Origin: Archegozetes longisetosus
Lineage: Eukaryota > Arthropoda > Arachnida > Sarcoptiformes > Trhypochthoniidae
Length of the DNA: 64,000 bases
Assembly (NCBI GenBank): GCA_018873245.2
Contig: JAEMBT020000001.1
Location: 9,768,220-9,832,219 of the forward strand
Direction of reading: 5' to 3'
Under the pieces are notes generated by a model. The model made no database searches. It was given only the letters and a program-made list of their open reading frames with translations, and had not been told where the DNA came from. Each line of letters begins with the position of its first letter. Position 1 is the stretch's first letter. Shown here piece by piece: positions 57,991 to 64,000 of the stretch. Both the position numbers and the translations under genes were made by a program.

Positions 57991-58415
57991 TATTATTTCT
58001 ATTCACTGATTAAGTCTCTTTATATTCGAAAGATTCAAATAATTTTTAAAAATTATTCAAAATAAGAGAAAATTGTTGTTTGAAACTGTTGTCAACATGA
58101 CTTGACAAGAAAGTGAAATACAATTAGAAGAATCACAATTATTCTTAATAAGTAACACCGATGTCAAAGTTCGATTCATTTTTCGATCAAAATTAAGGCA
58201 TTTTGCACAAATACTTCATTATAGTTTAGGATAAATTCCTGTTATAAAGATTGCTACTTATTTTAATTTTTATTTTAATTTTAACATAAGCTCAGCAGCG
58301 CAGCTCACAGCTTGGACCCGAGTTTCTTAGTACAAGCACAGCTCAACAATTTTGGGCTGCGCTTATACAAGTTCGAGCTTGAAGCTCTAGCTTCCAGACC
58401 AATGCTCTTCACTAC

Positions 58416-58815
58416 CTTTAGGTCGCAAGCAGTGTTAGAGAAGATAATATTTAATGGCTAGAAGTTTATCGAATAAAGTGCTAAAATATCCAAATATAAG
58501 AAATAGAAATATCCTAGACTTTCTTACTATCTCAACTCTCGAGATTCCTAAAGTTTTTATTAGAAAATTTAATAAAGTATACATTAATAATTTAAGTGAA
58601 AACAGATTGAAGAAATACTTTTGTTCCTTTATTTATTAGTACTAATTAACCTTTAGATTCAGACACTTAATTAAGTTTATTAACTTTCAAGCGTTTTATC
58701 TACAGTTTATATCAAATTTTGAGACTCTAGTAACGATCACTACATAAAAGTAAATTGTATACCAACTACAATCAAAATTCAAAATAACCTTATAGAAAAA
58801 ATATGCTAATACACA
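58416..58815. other. Short non-coding stretch
   Basis: No supported feature; the 61-codon frame at 58454 has no family match. Confidence 0.4.
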
Positions 58816-59657
58816 TTTCAAACTAGAGACGTTCAATGGGATTCCACCATGGGATATACCGCCCCATTCCGCTCCACCCCGCGGGACGGGACGGCGTGGA
58901 ATTAAAAGTTTAGACACAGAATGGGACGAGATGACTGATGATTTTCAGAAATCCCGCGGAGATTCCGTATCGTACAATGGAACAGAATTTTATGTTCCAG
59001 TCTCTCAAGAGTACAAATTTTTCTAAGAAATATAAACGTAATTAGTGAACGTCCTAAACAAAATATAGTTATTATAAAAACACATTAAGCTTTGACTACA
59101 AAGGAAGCATTTTCTCTATTGAAAAATATCAAAAGGGCTTATTAAGCACTAGTATCTATATATTGTACCTAGCTCTTTAATAATTTGATATTTTTATAAT
59201 CTGAGTCTTAGGTTTTAGATTATGAGTATAAGCGTATCACGACTTTTCCGCGAATGCATTACCGCGGACGACATTACTGCGAATTCTTTACCGCGAATGC
59301 AATACTGCGAATATTTGAATATTTCTCTATAGCTTATGGACTCTATAGTCTTATACAGGAATCTTTCTTAGTAATAGATTAAAAATTTCATTACTTTTCA
59401 ATCTTAAATAGTTTGTTTACGATGTCAATTTACATACCATATGTTATGCTACATTAAGGATTATCAAGGGATTATTATATATGTAGTAATGAACATCTGC
59501 CAAAAAATGGTATCATATTTACATAGCGCTGATTGATTTTCAGTGGGTCCTCGTTGGTTTTTAAAGTACATGTGTATATAAAGTGATATTCGTCACTAAT
59601 TACTTTTTAGTATTTGTGGTTATTTCTTTTATTGCGAGTTTATAGCTATAATTTAAA

Positions 59658-61076
59658 ATGCCTTTATATTTAGTTAAAAGTAAAAGAGGCAATGACCTTT
59701 TGGTGCATAATAATTTTATCTATCGTAAAGAAAGTGTCAAATTGCCATCAATATATTGGAAGTGTATCCAATATGACAATATCAAATGCCGTGGACGATG
59801 TATAACTATATAAGATGTGGTGAAAAATTCTTCCGATGATCATAATCGAACCCCGGAAGCATCACTTGTCAGTGCCAAAAAATTGATTTCAAATATTAAG
59901 AATACATCAGAAACAACGCAATTAAACCCTCAACAAATAATTGACCACGCAACTTCTGGTATTAGCTCTTCAGTAATAAATAAATTACCAAAGGAACATT
60001 CAATTAAAAGAATGATTCAAAGACAACGGCAAATGGCAGACAAAGCTCCTTCTGTTCCTCGAAATCTTTTAGAATTAGACATCCCTCATCAATTCACTAT
60101 AACTCTTTAAAATGATGAGTTTCTCCTATTTGACAACGGTCCGTCAGCAGACAAAAAACTTATTTTTTCTACGCGTAAAAATCTTCATTTACTGTCTCAA
60201 TCACAACATTGGTATGCAGATGGAAACTTCAAAGTTACTCCACCTCTTTTTGCTCAAATATATACAATTCATGGAGTTGAATTCAATAGTATTTTACCAT
60301 TAGTTTTTGCTCTAATGCCCAACAAAAGAGCGCCAACGTATGAAAGAGTCTTGAATGCTATTAAGTCACTTGAACCAACTTTGAATCCGACATCTGTGTT
60401 AACTGATTTCGAGGCAGCAGGCATTAATGCCTTTCATTCTTCTTTTCCAAATGCTGTTCAGTGCTGTTGTAATTTCCATTTTGGTCAAAATATATGGCGT
60501 AAAATTCAAGAGCATCCTGATATTAATGTTCAATATCGAAATGATCCTGAATTCGCTTTAAATGTCCGTCAAATATTATCTTTAGCTTACATTCCTGTTG
60601 CTGATGTTGTGGAAAAATTTGAAGAATGAATGGGATCTCAATTTTTTGTAGATAATTATCGAATTCTTCATCCATTAATTGACTACTTTGAAGACACATA
60701 TATTGGCCGTCCGATGAGAGGAGGAAATCGAAGAAGGGCTCCAATATTTTCACATTATTTATGGAACTGTTATGATGCCATCAATGATGGAATTGCAAAA
60801 ACAAATAATTCTGTTGAAGGGTGGCATCGAAGCTTTAGCTCATTAATAGGCAGCAACCATCCCACCATCTGGAAATTTATACAAAAGCTTAAACAGGAAC
60901 AGAGTGGTAATGAATTTCGTATTGAACAATTTATCGCAGAAACAAGTCCTTCAGCATCCCGTAAACGCTATCGGGATACTGCGAAGAGAATAAAACGCAT
61001 TGTTGAGGATTATCCTAATAGAAATATTTTTGATTATTGTAAAGGTTTAGCTAATAATTTTGAACTGAATGTTTAA
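59658..61076 (+). pseudogene. MULE transposase with FLYWCH-like finger (MULE 2), three in-frame stops
   Basis: One uninterrupted frame of 473 codons from ATG at 59658 to TAA at 61074, broken only by in-frame stops at 59811 (TAA), 60108 (TAA) and 60627 (TGA), with no frameshift at all. The FLYWCH-type finger covers residues 1-60 (NNFIYRKES, IYWKC, CRGRC). The core has Asp in WYADGNFKV, the HGV region, Asp in LTDFEAAGI, Cys-His FHFGQNIW, and Glu in NSVEGWHRSF; C-terminus ends with RDTAKRIKRIV. All catalytic residues are kept. The absence of indels contrasts with other elements here. Related to the MULE 1 transposase at 13393. Confidence 0.85.
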
Positions 61077-61138
61077 CATTTAACTTTTATGGTGGTCCAA
61101 ATCCTTTATTACTTTTAACTTTTCAAATTCTTTTGTAT

Positions 61139-61626
61139 ATTATTAGCATATCATTCGAATATCTTGAACCAACAGTTAGTGTTAAAGACATATAATCGCT
61201 TGCAAAATACCGGCAAAACACTCGATATCGTATAGATAGTTGAATTTTGAATAGTGGTATTCAAAATTTCAAAAGTGAATAACTCTTGAAGCGCTCATCT
61301 GATATGCTTAAGACTTATATTTCTGGAATCTGTATGCAAAAACCTTTTAAATGATGCCCATATCATCATCTGTTCCAATAGGTGCATGGATGAACATCAG
61401 TAATATGGACTTCATTTCAAAGGTATTTGCGCACAGATTCCAGAAATATAAGTCTTAGCATATCAGATGAACGTTTCAACAGTTATTCACTTTTGAAATT
61501 TTGAATACCACTATTCAAAATTCAATTACCTATACGATATCGAGTGTTTTGCCGGTATTTTGCCAACTATTGTACGTCTTTAACACTAACTGTTGGTTCA
61601 AGATATTCGAATGATATACTAATAAT
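61139..61626. mobile_element. Foldback MITE nested in MULE 2
   Basis: Two arms of about 210-220 bp (61139-61354 and about 61415-61626) around a spacer of about 60 bp; outer ends ATTATTAG and CTAATAAT. Arms share long blocks such as GATATCGAGTGTTTTGCCGG in inverse. Non-coding. It lies just after the transposase stop. Confidence 0.8.
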
Positions 61627-62389
61627 GATTAAAAGATTTTTAAATGTGAAAAGTGATGAAGAATTTAGGTCATCGTAAAATGATTTTTATACTTTGATAT
61701 TAAATTCTTTATACAAAAATATATTTTTTAATTCTTTTCGCTGTGAATGTTTTCGCTGTAATTTATTCGTGGTAAAAATTTTCGCAGTATTGCATTCGCA
61801 ATAAAGCATTCGTGATAAAGCATTTGCGCTAAAGCTTTCGCGTTAATGTCGTCCGCAGTAATGCATTCGCGGTAATGTCGTGGAACCGAGTATAAGTATT
61901 GAACACTACTTTTAAATTGAAAAGGAGTTTAGATTATTAACAGATTAGAACTAATACAACTTTTCATATCTTTATTAACTTTTAGCTTGACTTCAATACA
62001 ATTTAATATGAATGAAAGTTTGCACTAATAATCGTTTTAATATGTAAATCCTTGATACGTTATACTATTTTCGTTACTACTTGCAGATCTAATTTAGATC
62101 TTGAAAATATTGATTAAGTGCTTTTTATTAGATTTAACTTTGATAAGAATTGAAAAAATATTGTTTTAACTGCAGTTGAAATTTCGCATCTATTTCATTA
62201 TATAATAAAAAACTCGCCGTATCCATCACTGACATTCAATTGTTACAATTGATAGTTTCTACAGGAACGGGATGGGACAGGACGACACAAAAGTTAGCCT
62301 CTTCGGTACGGAATGGGACGGGATAGAGTTTCGACGGGACGGAATGGGGTGGGACTCGTTTTTTCTATCTGTACACCTCTATTTCAAAC

Positions 62390-62562
62390 TACAAAAATGA
62401 TTTAATTTCTCTATTCGATATCTAAATTTCTGTTATGTATACTCAAAAGCTCAACAATTGAACTCGGTTATATACTATATTTTCATTGTATATATTTGAA
62501 CTTTTGAATTTATTATTGTTAGTTAAAAGATAGTAGCATTTGTTCATTATTCGTTGCAAGAA
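62390..62562. other. 3' flank of the DEG/ENaC gene
   Basis: AT-rich, likely 3' untranslated region of the minus-strand channel gene; no separate feature seen. Confidence 0.4.
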
Positions 62563-63816
62563 TTAATCAACATTTAAACAATTATTTCCTTCTCTATTTG
62601 CGCTCATCCTTTTATCAGAGCAGTTGTTTATGGATATATTGACTTTTGTTTTAATCTTGTAATTAGCTATTTTGACAAACATATTCAATACTGAGGAGCA
62701 AACGTGTGATAACATCATTACAGAAAACCCAAACCATAAACTGACAATACTTGCCATAAAGCACATGAATTCTTCTATTCGAATTTTAGGCGAATGAGTG
62801 AACATGAGATTCGGTAACTCGGGTGGATATACAATGATACAAAACTTTTCACCCACATCAAATTTACTTTTGGTTTCCTTGAAAGTAAAATATTCTCTAA
62901 AGCAATTATTACCTAAATCACAAGAATTTAGACATGTTTTTGTAATCATGAGATCGAGACTAAAATTGTTCCTGTAAAGATTCAGCGTATCAACGATATG
63001 GTCATCACTTAATTCATCGGCCAAATAATTTCCTGGCCATCCCTTCAGTTCGCTTCTCAGGTATTTTATTTTACATTTTAGGACACAGTCATGTCTCGAT
63101 TCGTGTCCTAATGGTTTATAATCAACACACGATGTTGCATAAGGTTTAGGCATAAGTCTAACACTTGTTGTGTGAAATTTTGCGAAAGAGATCATGCCTT
63201 TTTCATATACGACTTTCACAAAATTATCTTCATACGAATCGATTATCATTTCGTTTCTCGAGTGAATATAGAGTAATAGCTCAGGTATATTTGTATTTAT
63301 ATAGATTCCGAACATTTCTATCCAGTAGGTTTTGATTCTTAAATCATATTCAACAATATATCTGTCATCTGGTTCTTGTTTTAATTGAGTAAAGAATGTG
63401 AAACATGATTGATTTCCGTCAATAGATTGTCTTATGGGAGATATCTGTTCACAATTTATGAATAAAGTCGAATCATTGAAGGCTTTGGGTTTCAATACTT
63501 CACAGCTATTGAAAACTTCTTTTGCAGAATATAAAGTATTGAATTGTTGTTTAATCGTTAAGCGATTCAAGTAATCATTGATAGAGAAATTTGGCAGTTT
63601 AGAAATGTTATGAAGTAATTCTTTTCTAATTAGATGTTTCTTCAGAATACATAAAGTAATAGCCGGTAATGATATGACAGATTCGTCCTCATACCTCACA
63701 TTAGTATTTGTCTCGTACGAGAAATAGTAGTCACAAATGTGGCAGATTTGATATAAACATCCAGTCATACAAATAATTAGGAATAAAATACGAATTTTCT
63801 TATCCATAGTAAACAT
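62563..63816 (-). CDS. DEG/ENaC (degenerin/epithelial sodium channel) subunit, intronless
   Basis: Trimeric sodium channel subunit of the plasma membrane, used in mechano-, chemo- or peptide sensing. A single open frame of 417 codons with ATG at 63816 (a second Met three codons later). Topology fits the family: short cytosolic N-terminus, TM1 about residues 7-27, aromatic stretch then SLPAITLC (about 48-55), a large extracellular domain with many Cys and several N-glycosylation sites, and TM2 about 352-375 with SLWFGFSVMML, whose Gly-x-Ser is the usual selectivity filter. The C-tail is short and basic/Asn-rich. The extracellular domain is shorter than in most vertebrate members. No introns, in contrast to the other genes here; retroposition or lineage-specific intron loss is possible. 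A partial relative lies at 28834-29052. Confidence 0.85.
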   Translation of the reverse strand: MFTMDKKIRILFLIICMTGCLYQICHICDYYFSYETNTNVRYEDESVISLPAITLCILKKHLIRKELLHNISKLPNFSINDYLNRLTIKQQFNTLYSAKEVFNSCEVLKPKAFNDSTLFINCEQISPIRQSIDGNQSCFTFFTQLKQEPDDRYIVEYDLRIKTYWIEMFGIYINTNIPELLLYIHSRNEMIIDSYEDNFVKVVYEKGMISFAKFHTTSVRLMPKPYATSCVDYKPLGHESRHDCVLKCKIKYLRSELKGWPGNYLADELSDDHIVDTLNLYRNNFSLDLMITKTCLNSCDLGNNCFREYFTFKETKSKFDVGEKFCIIVYPPELPNLMFTHSPKIRIEEFMCFMASIVSLWFGFSVMMLSHVCSSVLNMFVKIANYKIKTKVNISINNCSDKRMSANREGNNCLNVD

Positions 63817-64000
63817 TTAGATAAAATTTAACAATGAATTGAAACAGGATAAGAATCTTTGATTCTAAATTATAGTTTAATATAATTTCCTGAAGTTATA
63901 AACGTTTTCTCATCTATGGCTTATCTATAATGAAATGAGAATAATGTGTTTTCTTAGATTTGCACTTTTAGTATGTTTCATGAAATGCAAATCAACGTGA
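63817..64000. other. Upstream flank of the DEG/ENaC gene
   Basis: AT-rich; no clear TATA box or initiator could be singled out. Confidence 0.35.

Larger units (their letters stand above)
56880..58415. mobile_element. AGCT-rich hAT-type MITE, copy 2, with a mariner inside
   Basis: Same termini and interior as 42752-43645 (GAAGAGCATAAGCTAGC at the left; AATGCTCTTCACTA at the right). Flanks share TTTAGG; the first bases of the left end are lost. At 57246 the interior is interrupted by a mariner-type element; copy 1 shows the empty site. Confidence 0.8.
59233..61887 (+). mobile_element. MULE-type transposon 2
   Basis: Ends CGTATCACGAC at 59233 and, inverted, GGTTCCACGAC ending at 61887, flanked by the perfect 9-bp repeat GAGTATAAG (59224-59232, 61888-61896). 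Termini (about 59240-59330 and 61740-61887) are built from ~17-bp units of the type ACCGCGAATGCATTACT. The interior carries a transposase and a nested foldback. Confidence 0.92.
58824..62381. mobile_element. hAT-type non-autonomous element, filled by MULE 2
   Basis: Termini TAGAGACGTTC at 58824 and, inverted, TAGAGGTGTACAGATAG ending at 62381; perfect 8-bp repeat TTTCAAAC on both sides (58816-58823, 62382-62389). GC-rich subterminal strings (CCCCATTCCG, CGGGACGGGACGG) occur at both ends. The element's own DNA is 58824-59232 and 61888-62381. No transposase of its own. Confidence 0.85.

Noticed and set aside
58696-58917. Minus-strand 73-codon frame with PRRPVPRGGAEWGG
   Set aside because: It lies in the GC-rich terminal repeat of the hAT-type element; the frame is a by-product of that composition.
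1-64000. CRISPR arrays, operons or prokaryotic genes
   Set aside because: Spliced genes, a SINE, a LINE and DNA transposons show a eukaryotic nuclear genome; no direct-repeat/spacer array was seen.

Overview
The window is AT-rich eukaryotic DNA with spliced genes and a dense, layered transposon load. Introns are short, mostly 50-250 bp with a few of 1-2 kb. The host genes are an SLC46-type transporter, ionotropic-receptor (IR) type ligand-gated channels, DEG/ENaC channels, a CYP4-clan P450, a patatin-like phospholipase and a small secreted barwin-like protein. This mix fits an arthropod, and I favour a mite (Acari), but nothing here proves the lineage.

Host genes in order. SLC46-like transporter (324-2387, minus). 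Secreted barwin/expansin-like protein (18760-19267, minus) with a TATA box and GATA-like repeats upstream. A first IR (20762-about 23400, plus), intact except near its last membrane segment. A DEG/ENaC N-terminal fragment (28834-29052, plus). An IR pseudogene (29863-31597, plus). A seven-exon P450 (37595-41726, minus). IR last-exon fragments on both arms of a 1.3 kb palindrome (44988-47613). A complete five-exon IR (48287-50070, plus), which is the intact duplicate of the pseudogene. A three-exon patatin-like phospholipase (53734-55101, minus). An intronless DEG/ENaC channel (62563-63816, minus). IR and DEG/ENaC proteins are membrane ion channels, often chemosensory in arthropods; P450, patatin and barwin-like proteins suggest xenobiotic, lipid or digestive chemistry. 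Apart from the IR copies, I see no functional clustering.

Mobile DNA. 3600-3863 is a tRNA-derived SINE with a 12-bp target duplication. 4238-5593 is a mariner. 6931-15950 is a nest: a short TIR element was entered by a hAT (7064-10009, 8-bp duplication) and by a MULE (10241-15757, 9-bp duplication); the MULE was then entered by two tail-to-tail mariners and a Tc1-like element. An uninterrupted copy of the outer element at about 19836-20384 serves as the empty site. 16143-18388 holds two Harbinger copies. 23640-25060 is a decayed hAT. 33.1-37.3 kb holds a LINE remnant and two LTR candidates. 42.7-44.1 kb is a foldback with a hAT-type MITE inside. 56880-58415 is a second copy of that MITE filled by a DD41D-type mariner. 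58824-62381 is a hAT-type element filled by a second MULE that itself contains a foldback.

A recurring technical theme: many breaks in otherwise good reading frames are one-base changes at homopolymers, and the two palindrome arms differ at A7 versus A6 runs. Several apparent pseudogenes may therefore be assembly errors; others, such as the IR copy with a 23-bp deletion, look truly broken.
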